A DNA stretch of 52,721 bases from Winogradskyella sp. (GTDB taxonomy: Bacteria > Bacteroidota > Bacteroidia > Flavobacteriales > Flavobacteriaceae). The DNA lies in the NCBI RefSeq assembly GCF_025210595.1, contig NZ_JAOARH010000093.1, positions 1 to 52,721 on the forward strand, given 5' to 3'. Below the pieces are notes generated by a model. The model made no database searches. It had not been told where the DNA came from and saw nothing but the letters and a program-made list of their open reading frames with translations. The position numbers were made by a program, and so were the translations under genes. Positions 10,255-19,242 of the stretch are shown here, piece by piece. Within the stretch, counting starts at the first letter, position 1. Each line of letters begins with the position of its first letter.

Positions 10255-10956
10255 TTAACTTCTTTGTCTTACAGTTCTTTGCTCAATTCGTTTTTCATAA
10301 TGCGCACCTTTAAAAATACGTTGCACAAAAATTCCTGGTATATGAATTTGATTAGGATCTAACTCACCAACTGGCACTAGTTCTTCTACCTCTGCTACAG
10401 TTATCTTGGCAGCACCACACATATTAGGATTAAAATTCCGTGCAGTACCCTTAAAAATTAAATTACCTGCTGCATCCCCTTTCCAAGCTTTTATAAAACC
10501 AAAATCTGCATCAAACGCATGTTCTAAAACATACATTTTCCCATTAAACTCTCTAGTTTCTTTTCCTTCTGCTACTTCGGTTCCGTAACCTGCTGGAGTA
10601 TAAAATGCTGGGAAACCAGCTTGAGCTGCTCTTGCACGTTCTGCTAAAGTTCCTTGTGGTATTAATTCTACCTCGAGCTCACCTGATAGCATTTGGCGTT
10701 CAAACTCATCATTCTCACCAACGTAAGATGATATCATTTTTTTGATTTGTTTTTGCTGAAGTAATAAACCCAAACCAAAATCATCTACACCTGCATTATT
10801 AGAAATACAGGTTAATCCTTTAACATTTAACTTTACAAGCTCTGCTATTGAGTTTTCTGGTATACCAGATAAACCAAAACCACCAAGCATAAAGGTCATA
10901 TTATCCTTTACTCCATGTAAAGCTTCAGTAACATTAGCTACTTTTTTATTAATCAT
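10255..10956 (-). CDS. scoA: 3-oxoacid CoA-transferase, subunit A
   Basis: The 233-residue alpha subunit begins [13 protein letters not shown] and contains the glycine-rich [12 protein letters not shown] segment, which matches the CoA-binding loop of SCOT/AtoD-type proteins, and the [11 protein letters not shown] and FNPNMCGAA segments typical of the family. An in-frame frame extends 11 codons upstream to 10989, but that extension is not family-like. The ATG at 10956 is the expected N-terminus. It forms an operon with subunit B (2-bp gap), and the two chains assemble into the active heteromer. It stands downstream of the PBP1A gene, separated by 92 bp, and probably has its own promoter, although no clear -7 box was found. 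Confidence 0.92.
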   Translation of the reverse strand: MINKKVANVTEALHGVKDNMTFMLGGFGLSGIPENSIAELVKLNVKGLTCISNNAGVDDFGLGLLLQQKQIKKMISSYVGENDEFERQMLSGELEVELIPQGTLAERARAAQAGFPAFYTPAGYGTEVAEGKETREFNGKMYVLEHAFDADFGFIKAWKGDAAGNLIFKGTARNFNPNMCGAAKITVAEVEELVPVGELDPNQIHIPGIFVQRIFKGAHYEKRIEQRTVRQRS

Positions 10957-11048
10957 AAGTTTAATATTTTTCCTTTTGGAAAAATACAAAACAAAGTGCT
11001 AAATAAATAGTTTAAAGTTATAAAATAAGGGTGTGGCTTTAGTAAATC

Positions 11049-13403
11049 TTAGAAGTCCACAACATCTGGCTGTTCTTCTTCTTCGTTTGTGTCTGAACCA
11101 AGATCACCTTCATCTAAAGCTGTACAATCTATGTTAATATTAAGCTCAGAAGGTTCTTCAAATTCATCTTTAGAAACATTTAAATCTTTATCTGCATAAC
11201 ACGCCTTCATATACAAACCCCAAATTGGTAAAGCCATAGAAGCTCCTTGTCCGTAAGTAATACTGCTAAAATGAGCCGCTCTATCTTCTGCACCTACCCA
11301 AACACCTGTAACTAAGTTAGGCACCATACCCATAAACCAACCATCACTTTGGTTTTGCGTGGTACCAGTTTTACCAGCTATAGGATTGTTGAATTCGTAT
11401 GGATAACCTGTCATTATCTCTCGATACATTGGATTATACTTATCAACACCTGTATGTCTTAAACGTCTACCAGAACCAGCTTGTGTAACACCTTCCATTA
11501 AATTAACCGTAACATAAGCCACTTCTTCACTTAGCACATCCTTACTTTCTGGAGCTACTTGATACAATACCGTTCCGTTTTTATCTTCAATACGTGTTAC
11601 CATTACAGGTTTATTATAAACTCCCTTATTAGCAAAGGTAGAATAGGCTGCAACCATCTCATATACACTAATATCTGCTGTACCAAGAGCAATAGCAGGC
11701 ACAGGTAAAATATCTTGTTCTACACCAAGTTTTTTTGCCATTTCTACTACGGGTTGCGGACCAATCTCATTCATTAAACGCGCTGTAACTGTATTGGTAG
11801 AACTCGCCAAAGCATCTTTTAAGGTTTGTTTACCTGAGTAATTGCCATCGGAATTTTTAGTCGTCCAAGGTTCTGGATTTCCAAATTTCTCTGCCTCAAT
11901 AGTAATTGGTGTTCTTGGGAAAGAATCGCAAGGTGACACTTGCAATTGGTCTATAGCAGTAGCATACACAAAAGGCTTAAAGGTTGAACCTACCTGACGC
12001 TTACCTTGCTTCACCATGTCGTACTTAAAATGCTTATAATTCATGCCACCAACCCAAGCTTTTACATGACCGTTTGAAGGATCCATAGACATCATACCTG
12101 GATGCAAAAACGATTTGTAATAACGCATAGAATCTATAGGCTTCATCACCGTATCTACTTCACCTACTTCACCATCTATCCATTTAAAAACGCGCATTTC
12201 TACAGGTTTATAAAATGACGCTTCTATTTCTTTATTAGACTTTCCTTGGTTCTTTAAAATCCTCCAGCGTTCTCCTCTACGCATTCCATTTTTCATTAAC
12301 CTATCTATCTCTGATTTATCTAATTCTAAAAATGGGGCTGTTGGGTTTCGCTTTGGAGTATTTTGGTGATCAAACTCTGCTTGAAGTCTTGGCATATGCT
12401 TTGCTATAGCTTCTTCTGCATATTTTTGCATACGCGAATCAATGGTTACAAATACTTTTAAACCGTCGCTAGTAATATCGTACTTGCTACCATCTGGCTT
12501 TCTGTTTTCCTCTTTTTTTACCCATTCTTTCATAAAGCCTCTAAGGTATTCTCTAAAATAAGTAGCAATACCTTGGTTATGAGTTTCTGGTGTGTAGTTT
12601 AAATCTAGCTCCGTTGCCTGTAATGAATCTTTCACCTCTTCTGAGAGATATTCATACTTATGCATTTGAGCCAAAACCACATTACGCCTATTTTTAACTC
12701 CAACAGGATTTCGTCTTGGGTTATAAAGTGATGAATTTTTAAACATTCCAACCAACATTGCTGATTCTTTCATGTCTAAATCTTTAGGTTCTTTACCAAA
12801 ATAAATTCTTGAAGCAGAACGAATACCATCACCATTATTACCAAAATCATAAATATTGAAGTACATGGCAATAATCTCTTCTTTGGTGTATTGTCTTTCT
12901 AACCTAATTGCAATAACCCATTCTTTTATTTTTTGTGTAAGTCTTTCGAGTGTGCTTTGAGATGCGACTCCAACAAATAACTGTCTAGCCAATTGCTGAG
13001 AAATTGTACTGGCTCCACCTCTACCGCCTAAAAAGAAAAAGGCTCGCAAAGTTCCTCTAGCATCAATACCTGAATGATCGTGAAAACGTGCATCTTCAGT
13101 TGCAATTAAAGCATCTACTAAATTTTTAGGTAAATCTTCATAACTAACTGGTGTTCTATTATCGTTAAAATAAAACTTACCTAAGGTTTTTCCATCTGAG
13201 GATATAATCTCAGTAGCTAAATTGGTTTCAGGGTTCTCTAATTTGGTATGATCTGGCATTTCACCTAAAAATCCCCAAGAAGCAAATAAAAATAAAAGTA
13301 CAACTGCTAGAATTCCACCTGAAAAAAGCATCCAGAACCATCTTACATATTTCGAAAAGTCAATTACTTCTGCTTTTGATTTTGTTGTTTTCTTTTTTGC
13401 CAT
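11049..13403 (-). CDS. mrcA: Bifunctional penicillin-binding protein 1A (transglycosylase/transpeptidase)
   Basis: A 784-residue class A PBP. It has a short cytoplasmic tail rich in Lys, one membrane segment (about 22-46), a GT51 glycosyltransferase domain with catalytic E103 in ATEDARFH and the GGASTISQQLARQL motif, and a transpeptidase domain with S473-TFK476, SSTN and K678-TG. It polymerises and cross-links peptidoglycan from lipid II in the periplasm. The C-terminus is acidic (DEGDLGSDTNEEEEQP). The gene is the last of the ricT-gldH-PBP1A operon, 8 bp after gldH. The ATG at 13403 gives the expected short N-terminal tail. Confidence 0.95.
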   Translation of the reverse strand: MAKKKTTKSKAEVIDFSKYVRWFWMLFSGGILAVVLLFLFASWGFLGEMPDHTKLENPETNLATEIISSDGKTLGKFYFNDNRTPVSYEDLPKNLVDALIATEDARFHDHSGIDARGTLRAFFFLGGRGGASTISQQLARQLFVGVASQSTLERLTQKIKEWVIAIRLERQYTKEEIIAMYFNIYDFGNNGDGIRSASRIYFGKEPKDLDMKESAMLVGMFKNSSLYNPRRNPVGVKNRRNVVLAQMHKYEYLSEEVKDSLQATELDLNYTPETHNQGIATYFREYLRGFMKEWVKKEENRKPDGSKYDITSDGLKVFVTIDSRMQKYAEEAIAKHMPRLQAEFDHQNTPKRNPTAPFLELDKSEIDRLMKNGMRRGERWRILKNQGKSNKEIEASFYKPVEMRVFKWIDGEVGEVDTVMKPIDSMRYYKSFLHPGMMSMDPSNGHVKAWVGGMNYKHFKYDMVKQGKRQVGSTFKPFVYATAIDQLQVSPCDSFPRTPITIEAEKFGNPEPWTTKNSDGNYSGKQTLKDALASSTNTVTARLMNEIGPQPVVEMAKKLGVEQDILPVPAIALGTADISVYEMVAAYSTFANKGVYNKPVMVTRIEDKNGTVLYQVAPESKDVLSEEVAYVTVNLMEGVTQAGSGRRLRHTGVDKYNPMYREIMTGYPYEFNNPIAGKTGTTQNQSDGWFMGMVPNLVTGVWVGAEDRAAHFSSITYGQGASMALPIWGLYMKACYADKDLNVSKDEFEEPSELNINIDCTALDEGDLGSDTNEEEEQPDVVDF

Positions 13404-13411
13404 AATTATAC

Positions 13412-13912
13412 TTATTGCACTATTTCTATTCTAAAACCTATATCTGTTATACCTTCTAAATTTTCTACTCCATTAACATCTCCATTTTTTCGCATTGCAT
13501 GCTGAATATCTACACTATAATCACCATTTTCAGTAAAATGAAATGCCGACTGATAGCCTCTATACCACAACTTATTTTCTTTAACATCTGTAAAACCAGA
13601 TCCTAAAAACTCACCATTTGGTGCTGCCATTTTGTATTCTAAAGTGTCTTTAATGGCTTTTCCATTAGGATAGTTTAATTCTACAATAAGAAATAAATTA
13701 CTGAACTTATAATCATTAGTATTTCTAAGATTAACAAAAAGATTATAATTATTAATGGTATCTGGAGCTTTAAAATTAAAGCTTGTTATAGAGTCTTTAT
13801 GCCATTCATTCGGAACAGATTTATATTCGTCATATACCATTTTAGAATCGCAACTTGTAACTAAAGATAAACTAACAAGTGCTAGTAATAACAAACTAGT
13901 TCTTTTTTGCAT
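13412..13912 (-). CDS. gldH: Gliding motility lipoprotein GldH
   Basis: A 166-residue lipoprotein with signal peptide and lipobox LVTSC (lipidated Cys21). Its body (NEWHKDSITSFNF, PNGEFLGSGFTD, KENKLWYRG) matches the GldH family, a component needed for gliding in Flavobacterium johnsoniae. Its exact biochemical role is not known. The first 17 bases overlap the 3' end of ricT, so its translation is probably coupled to ricT. The order ricT-gldH-PBP1A recurs in this family of bacteria as far as I recall, and supports the call. Confidence 0.9.
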   Translation of the reverse strand: MQKRTSLLLLALVSLSLVTSCDSKMVYDEYKSVPNEWHKDSITSFNFKAPDTINNYNLFVNLRNTNDYKFSNLFLIVELNYPNGKAIKDTLEYKMAAPNGEFLGSGFTDVKENKLWYRGYQSAFHFTENGDYSVDIQHAMRKNGDVNGVENLEGITDIGFRIEIVQ

Positions 13913-15080
13913 TTTGTTTTTGATTGCGGTTTTTGTTTCGATTTTTATTTCTGTTCCTATTATTTTTACGTTTCTTTTTTGACTTTGGATTATCGAAACG
14001 TGTTAAACTGTCTTGTCCTACAACGTTTTCAAATTCTGTTTTAGTGTCTTCTAGATGCTCTGAAGCATACTCTTCTAAACTAGCAACTTTTTGTTTTTTC
14101 TTATTAATTGCGATGATTTCGTTTGCCTGTTCTGTAGTAATAATATGCCAATTCATCCACTCACCTTCATAAGCATACCACATTAATCCTTTAAAGATAT
14201 CTGTCTTTTGACATACTGCTGCACCTTTCTCAGTATACAATTTAATTTCCTTCTTTGGAAATGACTTTAAAGCATCTTGATAAGCGTCTAACTCGTAATT
14301 AAGACAGCACTTTAATTTACCACATTGCCCTGCCAATTTTAATGGATTTAAAGATAATTGCTGATATCTAGCTGCTGAAGTACTTACCGATCTAAAATCG
14401 GTTAACCAAGTAGAGCAACACAATTCTCTTCCGCAAGAACCAATACCACCTAATCTAGCTGCTTCTTGTCTAAAACCTACTTGGCGCATTTCTATTCTTG
14501 TTCTAAACTCTCGTGCAAAAACCTTAATTAATTCTCTAAAATCTACACGTTCTTCTGCGGTATAATAAAAAGTTGCTTTACTTCCATCTCCTTGATATTC
14601 AATATCAGATATCTTCATTTTAAGGTTTAAATCAATAGCAAATTGCCTTGCCTTAACCTTCATTGGTTCTTCTTTTTCGCGAGACTTAGACCAAATATCA
14701 ATATCTTTTTGAGATGCTTTTCTATAAATTTTTAATACATTTTCAGCGTCTTCAATATTAATTTTTTTACGCTTCATTTGCACTCGTACCAACTCGCCAG
14801 TTAAGGTAACCATACCTATATCATGTCCAGTCTTTGCTTGAGTTGCAACTATATCACCAATGCTTAACGCAAGGTTCTCTGTATTTTTATAGTATAGTTT
14901 TCTTCCGTTTTTATAACGCACCTCAACCCCTTTAAAGGGTTCTTGTCCGTTTGGAAGTGACATATTCGCCAGCCAGTCAAAAACCGTGAGTTTATTACAG
15001 TTATCAGTACCGCAAGTCCCATTGCTTTTACATCCTTTTGGCTGACCGTCTTTAGCAGTTGTACAACTGTTACAGGCCAT
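13896..15080 (-). CDS. ricT: PSP1-domain protein, RicT (YaaT)-like iron-sulfur regulatory subunit
   Basis: A 394-residue protein with a central PSP1 domain. The family cysteine pairs are visible in GSCGRELCCSTWL and AGQCGKLKCCLNYEL. In Bacillus subtilis RicT works with RicA and RicF in a [4Fe-4S]-containing complex that guides RNase Y-dependent mRNA maturation. Flavobacteria lack that full context, so the role here is uncertain. The N-terminus has an extra Cys cluster (C3, C6, C17, C23, C28) that could add a metal site. The C-terminus is a very basic Lys/Arg/Asn-rich tail (about 365-394), suitable for binding RNA or ribosomes. The last 17 bases overlap gldH. Confidence 0.85.
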   Translation of the reverse strand: MACNSCTTAKDGQPKGCKSNGTCGTDNCNKLTVFDWLANMSLPNGQEPFKGVEVRYKNGRKLYYKNTENLALSIGDIVATQAKTGHDIGMVTLTGELVRVQMKRKKINIEDAENVLKIYRKASQKDIDIWSKSREKEEPMKVKARQFAIDLNLKMKISDIEYQGDGSKATFYYTAEERVDFRELIKVFAREFRTRIEMRQVGFRQEAARLGGIGSCGRELCCSTWLTDFRSVSTSAARYQQLSLNPLKLAGQCGKLKCCLNYELDAYQDALKSFPKKEIKLYTEKGAAVCQKTDIFKGLMWYAYEGEWMNWHIITTEQANEIIAINKKKQKVASLEEYASEHLEDTKTEFENVVGQDSLTRFDNPKSKKKRKNNRNRNKNRNKNRNQKQNAKKN

Positions 15081-15273
15081 AAAAGAGTTATATATATAGA
15101 ATCTAAGCGTTATAACTTAGATAAAGGATTCATAATTTATTAATGAGTAAAGGTAATATTATTTCCTCAGTTTATTAATTAATTGACTGACAGATTTTTA
15201 TAAAATATTTTTTATCTTAATGCTCACATTATCAAGTATCTCCGATGCTATTTAAAATCAATATATTTAAATC

Positions 15274-16677
15274 ATGAGGTCTAAAATTACTTTACTTGTT
15301 TTCTTTTTAGTTTTTAATCTAAATTATGCTCAAAATTCTCCTTCTGAAGCCTTTGGTGGAGAATTTATTAGGAATACTGAAAATTCTGAATGCTTAACTA
15401 AGGTACAACGTAAAATCATACTTAAAGAACTAAAAGAAAGTATTGATTTATTAAAACACACAAACAAACTAGCATTTTCTAACACTAAAAGAAGAGGTGG
15501 AACTCACCCTCTCTTTGCTTGGCCTGTTCAAAAATCTGCAAGCACAGCTTATAATGAGATTTGGGGAATTTCTAATTATGTAGACCATAACCCAAACTAT
15601 CCAAACCAAATAACCGACTATCTTTGCGGCACAAAAACTTACGATACTACCAGTGGGTACAATCATCAAGGCATAGATATTTTTTCGTGGCCATTTGCAT
15701 GGTATGCCATGGATAATGACCAAGCTGAAATCATTGCTGCAACTGCTGGACAAATTATTCACAAAAGTGATGGCAATTTTGATCGAAGTTGCAATTTTAA
15801 CACAACAACACCTTGGAATGCAGTATATATACAACATTACGATGGAAGCATTGCTTGGTATGGGCATTTAAAAAGCGGTTCTTTAACTTCTAAAAATGTT
15901 GGAGATATGGTTACTGAAGGTGAATATTTAGGCATTATGGGAAGTTCTGGAGTTTCTACAGGACCACATTTACATTTTGAAGTACATACCAATAGTACTT
16001 ACACACAATTAGTAGACCCTTACGCTGGCACATGCAATACTTTTAACACAGAATCTTGGTGGCAATCTCAAAAACCCTATTCAAATCCGACTGTAAATGC
16101 TGCATTAACTCATACTGCAGATCCTATATTTAATGATTGCCCTAATGCAGAAACCACTAATTTAAGCAATCAATTTAATGTAAACGACGAGGTCTTTTTT
16201 GCTGTATACTTAAAAGATCAAGAATCTGATACTTTTTTAAACCTTAGAATTATAAAACCCGATAACACGGATTTATATAATTGGAATTTTAACTTAACAG
16301 ATAACTATCAACTCTCTTGGTGGAGATGGAATGCTTTTCCAGATGTTGAAGGTGAATGGAAATGGGAAGTTACCTATTTGGGAGAAACTACTACACATAC
16401 ATTTAATGTAGGTGCTTTAAGTATAAAAGATAAAAATTTAGATAATACATCTATTTTCCCAAATCCATTTGATGATGTTGTAACAATTAATTCAACAACA
16501 AAAATTAAATCTGCCAATGTGGTGGATGTTTTAGGAAAAACAGTCATAAGCATAAAAGAAACCTCTGCCAATGGTCTTACTCAACTTAATATGGGAACAC
16601 TATCTAACGGTTTATATTTTGTAACTCTTATTGGCGAACAAAACCAAAAGAAAACCATTAAACTTATAAAAAAGTAG
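15274..16677 (+). CDS. Secreted M23 peptidase (LytM type) with T9SS type A sorting domain
   Basis: This 467-residue protein has a signal peptide (1-19), an M23 zinc peptidase domain with intact ligands (H131 and D135 in HQGID, H232 and H234 in GPHLHFE), a beta-sandwich region (about 300-380) and a C-terminal sorting domain (about 400-467, pattern IFPNPFDD then NGLYFV and KTIKLIKK). The family cleaves peptide bridges in peptidoglycan or Gly-rich proteins. Because a T9SS domain sends it out of the cell, its target is likely other bacteria's walls or secreted protein rather than its own wall. All four metal and catalytic residues are present, unlike the EnvC-like protein at 29.5-30.7 kb. Confidence 0.92.
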   Translation: MRSKITLLVFFLVFNLNYAQNSPSEAFGGEFIRNTENSECLTKVQRKIILKELKESIDLLKHTNKLAFSNTKRRGGTHPLFAWPVQKSASTAYNEIWGISNYVDHNPNYPNQITDYLCGTKTYDTTSGYNHQGIDIFSWPFAWYAMDNDQAEIIAATAGQIIHKSDGNFDRSCNFNTTTPWNAVYIQHYDGSIAWYGHLKSGSLTSKNVGDMVTEGEYLGIMGSSGVSTGPHLHFEVHTNSTYTQLVDPYAGTCNTFNTESWWQSQKPYSNPTVNAALTHTADPIFNDCPNAETTNLSNQFNVNDEVFFAVYLKDQESDTFLNLRIIKPDNTDLYNWNFNLTDNYQLSWWRWNAFPDVEGEWKWEVTYLGETTTHTFNVGALSIKDKNLDNTSIFPNPFDDVVTINSTTKIKSANVVDVLGKTVISIKETSANGLTQLNMGTLSNGLYFVTLIGEQNQKKTIKLIKK

Positions 16678-16692
16678 ATAAAAATCTAAGGA

Positions 16693-16731
16693 AAAAAAGT
16701 GCTTCAGAAATAAAAACGAAGCACTTTTTTT
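16693..16731. terminator. Bidirectional terminator between the M23 and ferredoxin genes
   Basis: Stem AAAAAAAGTGCTTC (16693-16706) pairs with GAAGCACTTTTTTT (16718-16731). It stands 15 bases after the M23 stop and overlaps the stop codon of the leftward ferredoxin gene, so one hairpin can end both transcripts. Confidence 0.85.
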
Positions 16732-16960
16732 AAACATCTTTTACTGTAATAATATTTACAGGACAAGCTTTTGAAGCATTTTGACATGGTTCTAAAATTT
16801 CATAATCTTTTGACTTAAGCGTAAAAAAACCTTTCTTTTCTTCAGTATGTAACAATACAGATTTCCCATCTTTTTTAGACATTTGAAATTGTTGTGGTGC
16901 TAACTCTACACAATAATTACAACCAATACATTTGTTACGCTGTAACGTTATAACAACCAT
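16730..16960 (-). CDS. Small [4Fe-4S] ferredoxin
   Basis: A 76-residue protein with C11-x2-C14-x2-C17 and a distant C66-Pro, the ligand set of a single-cluster bacterial ferredoxin. An extra cysteine (C59) lies just before the last ligand. It would carry electrons in the cytoplasm. Its ATG overlaps the stop codon of trhP by one base (TAATG), which makes tight translational coupling likely. That placement suggests it serves TrhP, the adjoining radical SAM enzyme, or both. It is the last gene of the trhO operon, and its stop codon lies inside the terminator stem. Confidence 0.88.
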   Translation of the reverse strand: MVVITLQRNKCIGCNYCVELAPQQFQMSKKDGKSVLLHTEEKKGFFTLKSKDYEILEPCQNASKACPVNIITVKDV

Positions 16961-18204
16961 TAAGCCTCTACTTTGTTCTCAACAATCTTGTACAATTTAT
17001 CTGACGGTCTCACTCTAAAATCTAAGGGAATAGTAATAGAATCTCCCTTTTTTCCCTTATCCAGAGATTCATCATTAACTAACATTTCATTTAGCTTAAA
17101 CTCCTTTGCGCCAGTTGTAGGGCCAGTAATTAAAATGGAGTCTCCAATAGAAATATCATAAGCTTCAATTTTAAACTCCCCTATTTTGGCTTTAGGAAAA
17201 TAGTGTACCCCTTTACCTATATACACTTTCTTCTGTGTAGCATGGCTACCAGAACCCTTACTCCATTCACCTAGCTTCTGCCCCAAATAATAACCACTCC
17301 AAAAACCTCTATTATACACCTTTTCTAAATCTTGCATCCATGATATAACTTGTGCTTTAGAATAAGTGCTATTTTCTATACTATCAATAGCTTCTCTATA
17401 ACATCTAATAACTTTTGCTACATATTCTGGAGCTCTTCCTCTACCTTCTATTTTTAAAACTTTAATACCAGCATCTACTACTTGATCTAGAAAATCTATG
17501 GTACACAAATCTTTTGGAGACATTATATACTCATTATCTAACTCCATTTCAAAACCAGTTTCCTGATCAACAACTGTATATTTTTTTCTGCAATTTTGTT
17601 TACAAGCTCCTCTATTTGCCGAAGAATTATAAGCATGTAAGCTCATGTAACATTTCCCTGAAACTGCCATACATAATGCACCATGACCGAAAATTTCTAT
17701 TTCTACCAATCTACCTGATGGACCTTTTATTTGCTCTTTTTCTATTAGCTCTGTAATGTGTTTTACTTGTCGTAAACTTAACTCTCTACTTAACACCATA
17801 GTATCTGCAAACATGGCATAAAACTTAACAGTCTCAATATTGGTGATATTAATTTGAGTTGAAATATGCACCTCCATATTATATTCTCTTGCAATTGCAA
17901 TAACGGCTTGATCCATAGCAATTACAGCAGTAATATTAGCTTCTTTAGCTTTTTTTACTAATGTTTTTACTATAGATAAATCGTGATCATAAATTATAGT
18001 GTTAAGCGTTAAATATGTTCTCACATTTTTTGCTACACATCGTTTAGAAATCTCAGGCAAATCATCTAAAGTAAAATTAATAGATGCTCTTGCACGCATA
18101 TTAAGTTGCTCAACACCAAAATATACAGAATCTGCTCCATTATCTAACGCTGCTTGTAAAGATTCAAAATTACCTGCAGGTGCCATAAGTTCTATCTTTT
18201 GCAT
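16960..18204 (-). CDS. trhP: U32 peptidase-like tRNA hydroxylation protein, TrhP (YegQ) type
   Basis: A 414-residue U32-family protein with the conserved N-terminus ELMAPAGNFESLQAALDNGAD and four cluster cysteines C178, C185, C201 and C205 in the ALCMAVSGKC...RGACKQNC block. In Escherichia coli and Bacillus subtilis, TrhP-type members make 5-hydroxyuridine at tRNA position 34 with prephenate and without O2. Other U32 branches (UbiU/UbiV, RlhA) hydroxylate quinone precursors or 23S rRNA, so the substrate here is an inference. The inference is strengthened because TrhO, the O2-dependent enzyme for the same nucleoside, is encoded in the same operon. It lies 33 bp downstream of the radical SAM gene and overlaps the ferredoxin gene by 1 bp. 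Confidence 0.87.
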   Translation of the reverse strand: MQKIELMAPAGNFESLQAALDNGADSVYFGVEQLNMRARASINFTLDDLPEISKRCVAKNVRTYLTLNTIIYDHDLSIVKTLVKKAKEANITAVIAMDQAVIAIAREYNMEVHISTQINITNIETVKFYAMFADTMVLSRELSLRQVKHITELIEKEQIKGPSGRLVEIEIFGHGALCMAVSGKCYMSLHAYNSSANRGACKQNCRKKYTVVDQETGFEMELDNEYIMSPKDLCTIDFLDQVVDAGIKVLKIEGRGRAPEYVAKVIRCYREAIDSIENSTYSKAQVISWMQDLEKVYNRGFWSGYYLGQKLGEWSKGSGSHATQKKVYIGKGVHYFPKAKIGEFKIEAYDISIGDSILITGPTTGAKEFKLNEMLVNDESLDKGKKGDSITIPLDFRVRPSDKLYKIVENKVEA

Positions 18205-18237
18205 ATTCTTTTTAAATTTTTTATTTGAAACCTATTT

Positions 18238-19242
18238 TTAATTAAGTTCTATTTCGTAATTAAGTTTATTTGATAGTGTTTTTAGATTGGATTTGGATTT
18301 AAACACATTAGAAATCAATATTTTACCCCAGCCTATTTTTTTAGAATAATCATTAAAAGATTCTTCACGCCAATTAAAGCCTTCTTTCCAAAATTTATTG
18401 GGTGATATATAACAAAATGTATAGTCAAAAATAACGCTAGATTGATTATACTCTTTTAATTTAGACAATGCTTGAGGTGCCATTAATATAATATTATTAG
18501 CATTACAATTAGCTCTTATATCTGATATTACATTAGGATAATCTTTTTCTAATGTAGATATATCAAAATCATTATATTCTGTATTTCCAATTCTTTGAAT
18601 TGGTCTAACCTGAAGAATATCGAAACCTTTAGCGTCAAAGTGTTTAAAAATATCTTTAAGCTCGTAAAAATTATCTTTATTAAAGGTATAATTAATCCTT
18701 ACTTTAAAATCGTAAGTTGCTTTCAACTTACTAAATGCCTTAAATGCATTTTGGAACTTTTCATAATTTGCTTTTTTCATAAAATGCTCATAGCTCTCTT
18801 TGGTAACACCATGAAGTGAAATAGTAAATTCGTTAAGTCCTGCTTTAAGTAAAGTCTCAATACGCTCTTCTGTAAGTAGGTTTGCGTTGGTGGTTAAAGA
18901 AATATAAGGAACTTTATAGTGTTTTCCCAATGCTACTATCTTATCTAAATTTTTATACAAAGTAGGTTCAGTACCGCAGCCTATTTGTAATTTTAAAGCT
19001 CTTTTAAAAATCACTTTAGCTATTAACTCTACATCCTCTGGCTTTAATTGACCTTTAAGCGTTTTTACAAAATCTGAATCAGTAAAATAACACATTTTAC
19101 AACGCAAATTACAAGCCATTACAGGATCTAGATTAACAGCCAAATAACGTCTATTAAATTTATGAAAAAGAAAAAGCGCAAAAAACTTTATTCTATGGCT
19201 TTTTATCTTTCTATTAAGTTGTAATAGTTTGTAAATATTCAT
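18238..19242 (-). CDS. Radical SAM protein of unknown substrate
   Basis: A 334-residue radical SAM enzyme. The cluster motif is C44-x3-C48-x2-C51 (ACNLRCKMC), followed by a GCGTEP motif, LTTNANLL and FTISLHGVTKESYE, all standard for the TIM-barrel core. No clear C-terminal SPASM or twitch cysteine set is seen: only isolated cysteines near residues 245 and 275. The N-terminus has about 35 basic and hydrophobic residues before the core. The substrate cannot be named from sequence. Its ATG directly follows the trhO stop codon, and trhP starts 33 bp later. A tRNA-modification role, for example acting on hydroxylated U34, is therefore a reasonable but untested guess. Confidence 0.82.
   Translation of the reverse strand: MNIYKLLQLNRKIKSHRIKFFALFLFHKFNRRYLAVNLDPVMACNLRCKMCYFTDSDFVKTLKGQLKPEDVELIAKVIFKRALKLQIGCGTEPTLYKNLDKIVALGKHYKVPYISLTTNANLLTEERIETLLKAGLNEFTISLHGVTKESYEHFMKKANYEKFQNAFKAFSKLKATYDFKVRINYTFNKDNFYELKDIFKHFDAKGFDILQVRPIQRIGNTEYNDFDISTLEKDYPNVISDIRANCNANNIILMAPQALSKLKEYNQSSVIFDYTFCYISPNKFWKEGFNWREESFNDYSKKIGWGKILISNVFKSKSNLKTLSNKLNYEIELN

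Noticed and set aside
10957..10989. Eleven-codon N-terminal extension of CoA-transferase subunit A
   Set aside because: The extension does not resemble the family, and the internal ATG at 10956 gives the standard N-terminus.
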